Shown piece after piece: positions 1 to 13,200 of a stretch of DNA of 64,000 nt. The stretch lies in contig JH720295.1 of the NCBI GenBank assembly GCA_000231825.2, positions 2,011,191 to 2,075,190 of the forward strand, written 5' to 3'. The DNA is from Tetrahymena elliotti 4EA. Taxonomy: Eukaryota > Ciliophora > Oligohymenophorea > Hymenostomatida > Tetrahymenidae. Under the pieces are notes generated by a model. It was not told the origin of the DNA and did no database searches. It saw nothing but the letters and a program-made list of their open reading frames with translations. The position numbers and the translations under genes were made by a program. Numbering within the stretch: the first letter of the stretch is position 1; each line of letters begins with the position of its first letter.

Positions 1-2526
1 ATTACTAAAAAATATTTAATTCAAAACTTTTCACTTCAACATATCCAATAAGCCATCTCCCTAAATATCTGATAAAAAAAACTTGGACCAAACCTAACAT
101 TCACAATTCTTTCTAAACTAAAATAAAATTTAAAAACAAAACTGTTTTGTAGAAGGATCAAATTTCTTTTCCTTGTCATTTAATTACAATTTTGCTTAAA
201 TTTAAAATGTTAGGTTCAAAACCTTTCAGATTAATTTTTTTATTTCTAATTATTTTTTATTTAAAATTCTGTGTAAATTATATCTAAAATGATATTATGA
301 TTTTTACGAATATTAAAGAAATTATAAAATAAAAATATTTTAGTATTGAAGTTTGGAAAATAAAATATAACTTTTTTTAAAGAAATAATATTTTAATTAA
401 ATAAAAACAATTAGAAATTTAAAGTTTATAGATAAAAGAAATCAGATTAAGACTGATAAATAAGTTCTAATATTTAAAAAAGATTTTTTTTGCATTTAAA
501 GATCATACTATTTAAGATGATAATCAAAAAAAGTTAGAAAACTTAAAATAATGAATTTCTGTAGTTTCACTAAAAGTAATCAATTTAATAGTGATTTTAT
601 TAGCTTTAATCCTAATTATGTGAGTACTCTTAAACCGAGATCACTACCCCTTTTAAAAAATTATTAAAATATTAGTATTGAGCAAAGAAAATTGAAAGAG
701 AGAGAAAAACATAAAAATTTGAATAATACATTCAAAAAACAAATTACTGAATGAGCCAAAAAATATCTAGTAAATTAATCCTAATTTAGTGAATTGTTTA
801 TCGATTAAATTCTTTATTTATTTATTTATTCAAAATGTATAATTGATATTTAAAATAAATTTTTACTTATTAAATTTAATAGCCAAAGTATAGAGTTTTG
901 AGCATTTAGCTAAGCCAGATACTAACACTTTTGCTCTAGTTTCATCAACTCCATGCTTACTTAAAAAAAATAAATATTGAATAAAGAGTAACTAAAAGGT
1001 TGGAAAAAATATTAAATTTTGTTTTAACTGTTAAAATAACAAATAAAAATGAATGAAGTAAAACAACCCAAATTCAAATAAGTAAGTCACTCATAAATTA
1101 TAGCCATTATTTATTTAAAAATGCATATGGAAATTTATTTTTACCTTATCTCTAGAGACAAATTATTGAGATTAGAGCAATTTGCTAATACAGATACTAA
1201 TATACCAATTTTACAAAACCTTTTAAAAAATTATTAAAATAAATATTAAAGAAAAAAAATATTTAAAAAAATAAGAAAAACATAAAAATTAGAATTAAAA
1301 ATAAATAAAAAAATTAAAATTGATGAAGTAAACCACTTTTAAATTACATCAAAAATATTTAAAAGAATGAAAAAAATCAAAAATTTTTTCTTCACTATGA
1401 AGATAACAAATAAAAATTGATGAAGCAAACCACCTAAATGACTATTCTTAGTTTAGGTAGAGACTCAAATTTTAGAGTTTAGAGCATTTAGCTAGCCTAG
1501 ATATTAATCTCTACATGTCAATATTAGAAAAGCTTTTAAAAATAAAAATATTGTATCAAGAAATATTTAAAAGAGTAAGAAAAACAAACAACTTTGTATT
1601 AATGATGGAAAAACAAAAAAAACTAATGAAGTAATTAATCAGTCACTCCTAAATTGAAGTATTCATTTATAAGTAATTCATAATTAAAATTGAAGCTCTA
1701 TTTTTACCTAATATAGATACTCAAAGTTTATAGATTAGAATAATTTGAAAACTCAAATCCTAATCCTTATGGTTCCATTTCATCAATATCATAATGGTAT
1801 CTAAGAAATATTAAAAAGAGTAAGAAAAACATAAAAAAAATTCATTAATAAAAATAAATGAAAGAGTCAACCAAATATCATCTAAACCACAAATGAGTAG
1901 GTTGCTCATAAATTAAATTTTTTTTTTATTAAAAAATGAATAATAATTTTTGAAACTCGATTTTTACCTTAGATCAAGATTCAAAGTTTAGAGATTAGAG
2001 CATTTTGCTAACTCAGACACTAATCCTTACATGCCCATGAAATCAATGTCATTAGAGCTTTTAAAAAATTAAAAATATAAATGTTGAATAAAGAGCATAA
2101 AAATTAGAATTTAACTAAAAAAATAAAAATGAGTTTTATTTTTTCATCTTAAAATTATCTTTGTAAAAACTGATTATTTATTTTGTAATTTTTAATAATT
2201 AATACAGAATTTACAAATAATTGAAATTAAGCTGTTTGATTGATTTAAATTAATTTTGAAAATTGTTTTAAAAAATTTTAATTTTTTTAAAATGAGAATT
2301 TGTGTGATTAGATTATTTAATGGAAAAATAAATGAAGTAGAAGTTAAAAAAATTATTGATTTTAAGTGTTGAAATTAGAATAGAAAGCCATTAATTAGAT
2401 CATAAAATTAGCGTTCAAAATGAATGATATAATGTAAAAATTATATAAAGTAATGTAGTGTTTTAATTATTTATTTATATATTTATATATGATATTTGGA
2501 TGAAGTTTTTATTTTTGGAAATTATT
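1..2526. repeat. Gene-free region with diverged ~280-bp tandem repeats
   Basis: No coding region is convincing here. From about 610 to 2130 a unit of roughly 250-300 bp recurs five or six times with heavy divergence. Each copy carries a block like 'gattagagcatttgctaa', then 'cagatactaatcc', a run like 'cttttaaaaaattattaaaat', and 'gtaagaaaaacataaaaatt'. The anchor block sits near 899, 1177, 1479, 1738 and 2006. The rest is A/T-rich sequence without structure that I can interpret. Confidence 0.6.
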
Positions 2527-3684
2527 TCAGACTTGATTGCAGCTAATCCATTTTCCATCTTTGGGAGAATATTGTATCAAGTATTTAACTTTTTTATTTA
2601 AGGAGAGAGCAGAAATGTCAACATCTAAGTTAAAGTCTTGCTCACCATAATGTCCATAAAAGCCCAAGATAAGAGTGAATATTTTATTTTTTGGTATAAT
2701 GCTAAAGGGAGCTTTCGATAAAGTTTACTCAGGATGTATTTTACCATAATTAACTATAATTTATTTAAATAAATCATAAGGAGAGCCATCTTCATCTTAA
2801 CTGTAAACAGATAGGTTATTCATTCCTGTTTTTTCTAAAATGACTCTTCTTTCAAGAGTAAATTCTGGAATGTCTAATCCAAGTTTTTTCATAACCATTT
2901 TCATGACATCGTCACACATAGCGTTTATTCTGAGAGCAGCAACTGAATCAAGTGGAGTTTTTTACAAATTAATGATAACTAAATTTTTACCATTTTCTGC
3001 AGTTGTTGCAGGCATATCTGCAGCAGGGGTTACTCTTAAGCTACTTCCTAATACCAAGTGTAAATCTGCTTTTTTAGATTAAGCAAATCCTTCTTTTAAA
3101 TCCTTTTCAGGTAAATTTTCACCAAAATTAATAATCGAATCATAAAGATCTCCCTTGCATTTTTGATCACTGCATTTTCTACCAGTTTTATGATCATGAA
3201 CTTTCTATGCTGTTCTAGTTCTAAAATCTCTCAAATATTCTTTACCACATTTTTTGCATTTTTCAAGATTTGTATTACCATGCAATTCTGCAATATGGAA
3301 TGGGGAAAATCCACTTCTTCTATGTAATCCATCAACATTTTAACTAATAAGGAATTTTAAAAATCCTTTCTTTTACAATTAAACCAAAGACATATGTGTT
3401 GGTGATGGAATAGCTTTTAACATGCTAGTTTTAATAGTTTTATGTTTATTTTCAACTTTCTATGCTAATTTCTCCCAAGCTCCTGGACCAGTTGGAAGAA
3501 CAGTGTTAATACCACTTCTAAAATCAGGTATTCCTGTAGAAGTTGAAATTCCTGCTCCAGTAAAAGCAACAAAATGCTTTGAAGTTTTAATCATTTCTAC
3601 TAAAAGAGTAACTTTTTATTCTAAAACATCAGGAGTATCAAAATATTCCTTTTTTTCATCATCAGTCTTGTGTGCAGTATCCAT
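2527..3684 (-). CDS. Class IV (SIRT6/7-like) sirtuin, NAD-dependent protein deacylase
   Basis: One uninterrupted ciliate-code frame of 386 codons (385 aa) from ATG at 3684 to TGA at 2527, with about a dozen TAA/TAG Gln codons. The Sir2 fold is complete: the NAD-binding [15 protein letters not shown] at about residue 43, SQNVDGLH with the catalytic His, IAELHGN, a zinc site formed by CKKC and CSDQKC, and GSSLRVTPA plus NLVIINLQ for the second NAD half. The order [15 protein letters not shown] and the C-terminal KLGLDIPEF match SIRT6/SIRT7 rather than SIRT1-3. Proteins of this class remove acyl or acetyl groups from lysines, often on histones, using NAD. A ~110-residue C-terminal extension follows the core. 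The start follows an A-rich leader (AAAATGG), as is usual in ciliates. The family call is strong; nuclear location is inferred from the class. Confidence 0.93.
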
Positions 3685-4263
3685 TTTATTTTCCTTTTGT
3701 ATTTTTTTTTAGTTTAAAATTTTACTTTAATCTGTTTTGCTAAATTATTTTTTTTTGAAGTTAATTAATTATAAAACTTAATTGATATTTTAAAAGTCTG
3801 TTTAAAGACTTAGTTGTGAATGTAAAATTTAGATAATTTATATAGAAAAGAGAGGCAGAATGTGTGCGGTATTAAATTTCTTTTAAATTCTTAATAGAAA
3901 AGAGCTTATAAAAAAATAAAAAATGAACAAGTAACTGAATTAGTTTTTTATATTAAATTAATAAAGTAGACAAAAAATAAATGTTCAATTAAGACTCCTT
4001 TGTAGTCACTTTAGAAAGAAAAAACTAGAATTGAAAAACTAATTAATTAATTAAATTAATAAAGAAAAATATCATCTTAATATTAATACAAAGTAATAGA
4101 AGAAATAAATTAGTTATAATTATTATTAAAATAGAACAAATTAATTAATCATGTAGAATTAAGCATTCTTTATAGAAAAGAGTCAATTAATGAACATTTT
4201 TATAAACACTTATGAACATTTCTATAAACACTTTAATTTGCTAAGAAGTGGACAGAAATAATG
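3685..4263. other. Intergenic, sirtuin promoter side
   Basis: Contains the upstream region of the sirtuin and the 3' end of the first channel gene. A motif 'tagaaaagag' occurs near 3843, 3895 and 4173. A ~22-bp unit 'tgaacattt(t/c)tataaacactt' is tandemly duplicated at about 4191-4235. No coding sequence is seen. Confidence 0.5.
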
Positions 4264-7200
4264 TCAATCTTATTATTCTTTTTTTGTCTTGAATAATTAC
4301 AAATGAATCACAACATTTAGGTTACCTATTGAGTAGTTTTCATGTAATTTTAACACATTTTTTAGATTAAGAACAAAATCTCTTTTTTCATCTCCTCTTG
4401 CTATATCTTTGAAACAAAATTTCTCAAAGTATTCAAAGATTTAATCACAATCATCTTCGATTTCTTAGATACCTTAAAAAGTGTGTTTTACATTTATTGA
4501 ATCAATTTTTTGCATTTGGTTTTTGGTGTTTTATTTTTAGAATAAATAAAGATGTAAAGGGGTAGAATTTCTTTTGAAGCCTGATAATCTTTCTAAGTTT
4601 TGTGAGCTAAAAGGAAGAGATTGTTTAGAAATATTTCTATTTTTCAGTAAATGAACTCCCACTATTTAATCATCATCAACGCAAGTTGTTTATTGTTATT
4701 ATTTATTTTTTTTGAGGATGTCTTCTTTAACTTAAGTAAATAATTCACTAATAGAGCAATATGTTTAGCCATTCATGTACAATCTGCAGATGGTTTAGAA
4801 TATTTGTTTCATATTTGAATCAAACTTCAATTTCTTTTATTTTTGATTTGCCTACTCAGCTGAACTCTATGAACTGAACATATATCTAAAAAGCTCTTTC
4901 ATGTCATTATAAAATAGTCTTTTCAAAAGAAAGAAAATTCCTATAAACAATAAATGAAATAATAATAAATAGGAAATATTAAATGTGAAATATTAGATCA
5001 TTTACCAAGGAAGAGCCATGAGAGAACAGTATGAAATTTAACATATCTATAAATAGCAAACTTTAGAAGAGTCAATAATCTTTACAAGTAAGCAAAAGGA
5101 AGTAGAATCAAATTAAATACAACTGTGCAAATGATTGTAAATACAAAAATAGGGCTGTATGAAAGATAAATGTAGAATTTATCACATTTCTACAAAACTT
5201 AAGAATTGCTTTTAAATATTTTTTTCATGATAAAATAAGGAATAGCTATAAATTCAAGAAGGATAGGGACTAGAATTAAGCAACCGTGCTTTTATATATA
5301 ATTTCCTTATCTTACATGGTAGATTATATGTTAATAATGCAGTATTCTTGCTTATCTATTAGTCTTTTCGAAATTAAAAGCTAGGATAGCAACTAGAACA
5401 TTCATAAGAATAATATTCAAACTATACATAAACACTATCATAAATAAGCTGCCAGTTATAGCATACTGTTTTAGGAAGTCTTAGAATTTAAATTAACCAA
5501 ACATAGCTTCTACTAAGAAAAACAAAGTTTTAACAAAACTATGAAATTATCCACTCTCCATTTGGCTAAATAAAATGAATCCTATTAAATAAAAAAGATC
5601 AATCAATAAATTAAATAAAGTGTCTAATTATATTAAGAAGACATCAAAAGAGTATATTTGTTTAGAAAGTAAAGCATTTAAGATTTTTAGAATGAAAAAA
5701 GAAATAAATTTTACCTACAAAAACGAAAAGGATTAAAATAGCTATGAAAGGGTTGAAAAATTTAGCAACTTCAATAAAAATAACACTTAGAGCTTAAAGG
5801 ATAATACCAAAAGCTTTTGTTGCTGTTAAACATAGGATAAATCTGATATAGCAACAAATGGTAAGAATATTCAGAAAATAAATCATAAATGCTTAACTAT
5901 TTTCATAAGCATATGCATTTAAAGTATAAATAAATATTGCATAAAAATTAGTTAGGATCCCAAATGTTATATCAAATATCTAACTTACATTAAATTTAGC
6001 ATTTTTCTCATATTTGTTAAGGTAATTTAAGTTAGTTATTGCATTCAAAGGGAGATTTATCCCAACAAAAATATATACTAATATCCATTTAGATAAATTA
6101 TTTTGCAATTTAGATATCGTTGTTTTAACTAAATCTATATCATCTCTTACTGGCATAAATCCTTCAGTAAAAATTGCAAAGCTGTCCAAAAAATATGCCA
6201 AAAATAAAACCATAAAAAGAATTAAAAAAAACTAGTTTATAGAATTACGAAACTGTATCTAATTCTCCCACACACTTAATCTACCAATAAAATCCTCGCT
6301 TTAGTATGAATCATCAAATGGATATTCTATACACTACTTTTAGTTTTTGGCTGCTTGAAGTTACAAAGCAGGATTAGTCAAGTTCTGACCTATTGAGCTA
6401 AAATTTATACTGTATATTTATTTAAAAACAACAAAAAATTATTGTAGAAATAATAGATTTTAATTTTTTTAAAAGAATTTAAATTAATAAATTATTTCAA
6501 GAATTGGGTTTTACAATTAGATTTTATTTGGTTAAGGTATGTTGATTATTTAATAAGAAAATAAACTTGAATATTTTGTTTACAAATTAAATGTGGTTGT
6601 ACTATTTCCATGCCATAATATATCAATGACTTCCTAAACTTTATCAGAAGCAATGAACTCATCCATAGAATTTTCATGAATAATGTAGAGTAATTTTCTT
6701 CCTTCCAAATCAGAATCAACAAAAATATCAAAGGCTTGCTCTTCCTCTAAGGCATTTTTAATTAATTTTTGAGCAAAGTTAGTATATTTCTTTCTTGTGC
6801 TAAAAAATATTAAAATATACATTAACTTAAAGAATCAAAAGAATAAAAATAAAAAAGTTTTTCTACTTTCATTTAAAAAAAGTTGGTTTTAAGTATTTTA
6901 TTTTTCAGCTTTGTAAGTATTTTTAAAAAAAGATTTTGTTTATTTTACTTTTATAGAATATGTTTATGGAAGAATTCGTTTTTGATAGTAAGAGTAAGTA
7001 TTTCTATGATAAGTACTATTGTTTTAATAGGATTTAGAAATGTAAAAAGAAAGTTATTATCATTTCGATTAACATCTAGTCTCTTATTAAGTGTGTAAGC
7101 CATCATATGGATTAGATCTTTTTAACTCCATAGTTATATTTTTCTTATAAAGAATAAAAGAGATAAAAAATTGATTCCTGTACATCTTGATAAAGCCTTA

Positions 7201-9187
7201 ATCATTAACTACTAATTTTCAAAATCTTCTATCCAGCCTTTGATTTTACTTCCATTATTTTAATAATAGTAGTACAAAATATAAAAATTATTGTTTTGTA
7301 AGCACAAATTGATTATTTCTTTTTCATTTTCTGAACGTTTTATCATCTTTTAGATAACTTTTCTTTATTAGTAAAAATGATACTTTAATTTTAACATTTG
7401 AAAGTAAAATAAATGAATTACTCTGCAAAAGAGTTCAAGTGATACTTTACTAAATGAACAAATATTAAATAAAGCACTTAATTATCTTCAACCTGATTCA
7501 CGATTACACTAATTTGATTTAAAACAAATAAACAAAATAACCAAACAAAAGTGAAATTATTTTTTGAAGGGTTTAAATCTTGATTGAATTGCTTTTGCTT
7601 ACTTGATTAATTTAGGATTTAATTTTTCGATTGTATAGAAATAAACCATGACTAGATCATTTAAAATAGGATGAGGATTTTACTGATTTTAATATTAGCA
7701 TTAATTTATGTAATCAAAATTATTCTGACTTGTGTCAAATTATAAGTAATAGGTATTTTCTCTAAATATTTTGACATAATTTTCATTTTATTGTAACATA
7801 ACCTGAATAAACAGCTATTTGCTGATGTAGAACTCAAATTTATCAGTTTATTAATACTATAAACCCTGAGTTAGTTGGCTTTAATACAAATCTATGTTAA
7901 TATTTAAGCTTTATCAAAGAAAATAATTTACTTAAACTCAACTAGATATTCATAATGCAAACTAGATTCAAATACACTTTATCTAATAAGTTGAAAGTAT
8001 GACTAGACTAAAATTTTGAAAATTTCATCCTGGCAATTTTCCAATTAAATAATTTCTTTCATTTTATCTTTCATGTTAATTTTAATTTCAAAAGTACTGT
8101 AAAATGGCTGATAAGTAAATAAATTTTCTATTTTATCATCTGTAATGTGTTTTTGGCAATATTCATGAAGCTACCTAATACAATCAAAATAAAATTAAAT
8201 AATAATGAATAAATTGTGTAAGTACTTCAAATTTTCGAATTCCTGATACCAAACCATATATAAGTAAAAGAACAATAAGTTGCTCAAATCAATATACTCA
8301 AATGAATATCTTTTATTAGTAATTAGTTTATACAAAAATAACATTGAAAAATAACTATTGTTACAGTTCATTTTTACTGGCTTTTTCTTCTTTATCTTGT
8401 CTAATTTTTTTGAGGATTTATTCTACTGCATCTTTAATTTGTCGCCTTTTTACAAAATAATAAAAAGGATTTATGAAAAAATTAATTAATATTTTTGGTT
8501 GTATTAATTGTTTAATAATTTTAATAATTAATGAGATATTATTGCTTTATTCATATATGAATATTTCTTCTTACAGACATTGTAATCTTAATATAAAAAG
8601 TTAAATTTGGGGGCTTACTCGTAATTTTAGCTATCATAATCCACTACTAATGATTCTTTTTCTTCTACTTCATCAATTATTTGCCATTATTCTTTTTTTT
8701 TAAGATTCATAATTTCAGAATTTTCATAAAAATCTTCATCTGATTCTTAATTATCTCCATCGCTTGATTTAGAAAAATCAGTAAATGATTCTTTTGATTG
8801 ACTCGTGCTGTCTTTTTTTTAAAGCTCAAGCACGAAATCCTTATTTAAATTATTCAGAAACTTTGAGCTCGGTTTGATGGATGAGATTTTTGTTTAACTG
8901 GGTCCCTTTTTGAGTACTGCTGGAGTGGAAATTGAATTTTTGGATTAATTTAGCTGCTTTGATTATTAATCTTATGCAGGGTATGATTCTAATTCCTAAA
9001 GTTATTATAAAGATTCTGGCTGAGATTAAAATATAATGAGGGAATTCTGATTTGGCTATTTCAATGAATGAATTTCTTAAACCTCTTCTGTAAAAGTGAA
9101 GAGAAGATTGTTTACTATCTGCTTATTTTGAGGCTAATTTAAATCAAAACGAACAGGTAATTGCTTTTTATCAAAATTTTAACTCAT
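4264..9187 (-). CDS. TRP/polycystin-like cation channel (paralog A)
   Basis: Multi-exon gene (about ten exons), ATG at 9187, TGA at 4264. Exon 1 (9187-8619) encodes a Ser/Gln/acidic cytoplasmic tail beginning MSQNFDKKQLPVRFDL; it joins 8445 in phase to give ERQIKDAVEQIL. Middle exons (8.2-6.55 kb) encode a cytosolic domain including NGSKIKGWIEDFE and EGRKLLYIIHENSMDEF. The exon at 6409-5715 carries transmembrane segments and ends in a TRP-like helix (EVAKFFNPFIAILILFVFVG). The exon at 5581-5006 has the pore region (TLFFLVEAMFGQF), the last core helix NIILMNVLVAILAFNFE and two further hydrophobic segments. The last exon (4940-4264) is cytosolic with an EDDCDQIFEYFEKFCF block. The family fits voltage-insensitive TRP or polycystin channels of the ion-transport superfamily; ion selectivity cannot be read. 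It is paralogous to the next gene, exon by exon. Internal exon borders between 8.4 and 6.5 kb are approximate. Confidence 0.8.
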
Positions 9188-10249
9188 GTAATTGAATAAT
9201 CTATTTTTTACCTATTAATTAAGAATTAATTACTTCTCCTTTATCTTTGTTCATATTAACCATGGTTTTTGTTAATATTAAAAATGTATAATTATAAAGA
9301 TACTGTAAATATTTCATACAAACATTTCATCTTCGATTTATTTCTCATTACAAATTACTACTATTTTTAGCTTGGTTGCATCATTTTAATTACAAATTCG
9401 TTAAAATACATTGTTTCTTTAATAAAAATTAATCAACTTTTTGCATTTCTTATTTTAATAATATTTTTGTTTTTAAATATTTGATTGATTTGTTTGTAGT
9501 ATATATTCATTCAAACTTAAATATTCTCCAAAAAACAAAAATGTATATTCTGATGATAACTCTAATTAAAATTTATAAGATATTAGCTACAAATTCTATC
9601 TTCTTTTTAAATTATCAATGAAACAATATCTTAAAAAATACATTTATTTCTAATAATATTAATTATTATTCAAATAAATCATAAAAAAATCAACTAAAAT
9701 TTAATTTCTAAAAATGTTTTTATTTAAAAGCTAAAAAATTAATATAAAAATATGTTTCTCATAATTAAAATTTTTGTCTACTGCAATTACTTATTCACTT
9801 GAATCATTCTAATTTTTTCAATGAAAAGTAAAATAGATTAGGAATTGTCATTCTCCTAAGATATTCTCTACATTAAATATTTTATTTTATATAAATACTT
9901 TAAGTTCTTATTAATTAACTCTTCATTTATTTCAATAACCTTAAATAAATCTTTAAGCAAAAAACCTAAATAATTCAAATATTTTTCAATTTACTTATTG
10001 AGAGTAAACAAGGTTTTACAGTATATAAATAGAAAATCTAAAAATATTAGCATTCTTTGTTAAAATATTTAGAGATATGAGTTTGACTAAAATAAGTGAA
10101 TAAATAAGGAATAATAATCTACAATATTTAATTTGTTTTAATAAATTTATTAATAAGTACTTAACTTATTCTAATCTTTAGTGATTAATTTACATTTTAT
10201 GGTGGATTTAAATTAAATTTTAATGTGTTTGTTTTTAATTAACTGTTGT
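9188..10249. other. Intergenic between the two channel paralogs
   Basis: About 1.06 kb of A/T-rich sequence holding the presumed promoter of paralog A and the 3' region of paralog B. An ATG at 9261 opens a short frame that runs into TGA before the conserved N-terminus, so I prefer the start at 9187. I see nothing else. Confidence 0.5.
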
Positions 10250-13200
10250 TCATTACAGATTCTATTTGATTGTTTTGTATAAATGAAAGTGGATTACAAA
10301 ATTGAGTTTACTCATTCTGTAATTTTCATGTAATTTTAAAATATTTTTTAAATTCAAGACAAAGTCTCTTTTTTCATCTCCTCTTGCAATGTCTTTGAAA
10401 CAAAATCTTTCAAAATATTCATAAATTTATTCACAATCTTCTTCCATTTAAAGTACTCCTTAGAAAGTGTCTTTTACATTAATTTAATCAATATTTTATA
10501 CATATACCTTGCTATTCTATTTTTATAGCATATAAATCTACAAAGGAGTAGATCCTCTTCTCATCCCTTTAATTCTTTCAATACTCTAAGAAGTTAAGCT
10601 AAGACTTTATCTATTAGCTTTTTTGTTATCAATAAGATGTACTCCAACAAGTTTTTCTTCACCTTGACAAAATTCAAATTACGATTCTTTTTTCTTAACT
10701 AAATCTTCTTTTATTTCTGAAAAGAGTTCACTTATCGTGCAATATATTTTTCCACCCATATAAATCCTATAAATAGTTTGAAAAATATCTCTCATCAATT
10801 ATTCAGATTTTTTCTTTATCTAGTTTTAATTAATATTATCAGTTGATTTTTTCTATGAGAGCAAATACGAAGTTAGTTCTTTCATATCATCATAAAACAA
10901 TCTTTTAAGCAAGTAAAAAACACCTATTTTTATTTTTTTAAAAATTTTCATTAAAATTATCTTTTTTTTTGAAATATTTTAAATGTTATTTTGAAAAAGA
11001 ATGAGTCATTAAAAATATTCTTTATTAATTTTTATAAGATTTTAATTATGAAAGAATGATAAAAATTTAAATTAATTGGAGAGAAGAAATAAAAATTAAT
11101 GAATGAGCGAGGAAACCAAATAAATATCAAATAAACTAACCAAAATTAATCAGTAATTCAGTTGTTCTGATACATTTTTTAATTTAATAATTTTGAGATT
11201 AAAAGCTCTCAACTTTATAAATAATTCAACATTTATATTTGAGAGATTTAGAGATGAAAATTTTACCTAAGATTATCCATATGAATATTTTGTAGATTTT
11301 GATATGGCCATAAAAGTATAGTTTGATTAGTTATACTATTCTTTATAAGTATGCTAAAGGTAGCAAGAGTAAATTAATAACTAGAGTCAGGATAATAGTA
11401 ATAGCAAAAACAGGACTATATGAGAGATATATGTAGAATTTTTAACACTTTTTGATGAAGTTAGATTCATGATGAAAGAATCTTTTTATTATTAAGTAGG
11501 GAATAATAGTAAATTCAATAAATATTGGTACAAGTATCAAGCACCCATGCTTTTAGATATAATTTCCTTGTCTTACATGAGAAATAATGTGCTAGTAATG
11601 GAGGGTTCTAGCCTATCTGTTAATTTTTTCAAAGTTAAAAGCCAATATAGCAACAAGAACGTTCATCAAGATAATATTAAGGGAATACATATGAAGACAC
11701 ATAAACATAGTTGCTGAGACTGAATACTAATTTTTATAATCCGAAAAGGTAAATTATCCAAACATAGCTTCAACTAAATAAAAAAGAGATGAATCAAAGC
11801 TTTGAAATCTTCCACTATCAACTTAGTTAAATAAGATGTAGCCTTTTTTATTTTTATATCAAGTATAAATATGTTAATTTAATGATTAAACTTTTAATAA
11901 AATAAATAAAAAATATAAATCTTATCTACCTACAAAAGTGAAGATCATGAAAATAGCAAGAAAAGGAACAAAAAACTTGGCAACTTCTTTGAAAATGACT
12001 CCCAAAGCTTGAATTATTATACCAAATGACTTGGTAGCTGTGAGGCAAAAAATAAATTTAAGGTAGCAAAAGATAGTAAGCACATTGAGAAAAATAATCA
12101 TAAATATTTAGACACTATCGTAATGGTAATACTGCATTGTATAAACAAAGATTGTATATAAGTTAGTGATTAGAGCAAATAATAAATCAAAGATTTAGCC
12201 TGAGTTGAAACTTACACTTTGTTCAAATTCTTAGTGATATATTAGATCGACAATTGCATTTAAGGGAAGATTTATTCCTACAAATATATTGACATAGATC
12301 CACTTAGACATATTAATTTATATTTTTGATATTGTATCTTCAACAACATGAATATCACTATTCACTGGCATGAAACCCTATGTATATATTTCATAACTCT
12401 GCAAAAAGTAAGCTAAAAAGCAAATCATAAAAACAATATTAAGAGCTTAATCGATAAAGTTACGAAATTATATTTATTTTTTCCATACACTCAATCTTCC
12501 TATAAAATCCTCATTTTGATATTCTGTATTGAATGGGTAGTCAATTAGCTATTTATTTTAACTACCTATCTGCTTTAATACATTTCCACCAGTCAAATTC
12601 TATCCTATCGAGCAGAAGTTCATTCTATTTAAAAAAAATAAATTTAATATTTTTTCAAATCAACTCAATTTATTTTTCAACTTAAATTATTTGCTCAAAT
12701 TTAAAATTATTTTATTTCAAAAATATTTCTTAAAATTCATTAACAATCTATTTCTCCATATTTTTAATTAAGTCAGGGGTATTTATTTAAATTTTTATAA
12801 AAAAATGAACCCTAGTTAAAAAAATATATTTTCAATTTTTTGTGAAAAATCTTAGTAGGGATGAAAATTTCTAAATCCCCCTTTTGAGAAAATATGTATT
12901 CTTTTATTAATTGAATTTTTAATCATTTTATGAAGATAATTTACTGATTTAAAGATGTGTTTGTACTTCCATACCATAAAACATCAATGACTTCTTATAC
13001 TTTATCTGTTGCTATCAATTCTGTGATAGAATTTTCATAAATTATGTAGAGCAATTTTCTTCCAACTAAATCCCAATCAACTAATATGTTAAAGATAGAT
13101 TCTTCATCAATATCATTTTTAATAAGCTTTTCTGCAAATTAAGTATATTTTTTTCTTGTCCTTTTTTTATAAGTAAACATATTAATTTTGCTTTGAAAAC

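Noticed and set aside
2840..3712. Plus-strand frames over the sirtuin.
   Set aside because: Antisense shadows; the minus strand gives a full Sir2 domain.
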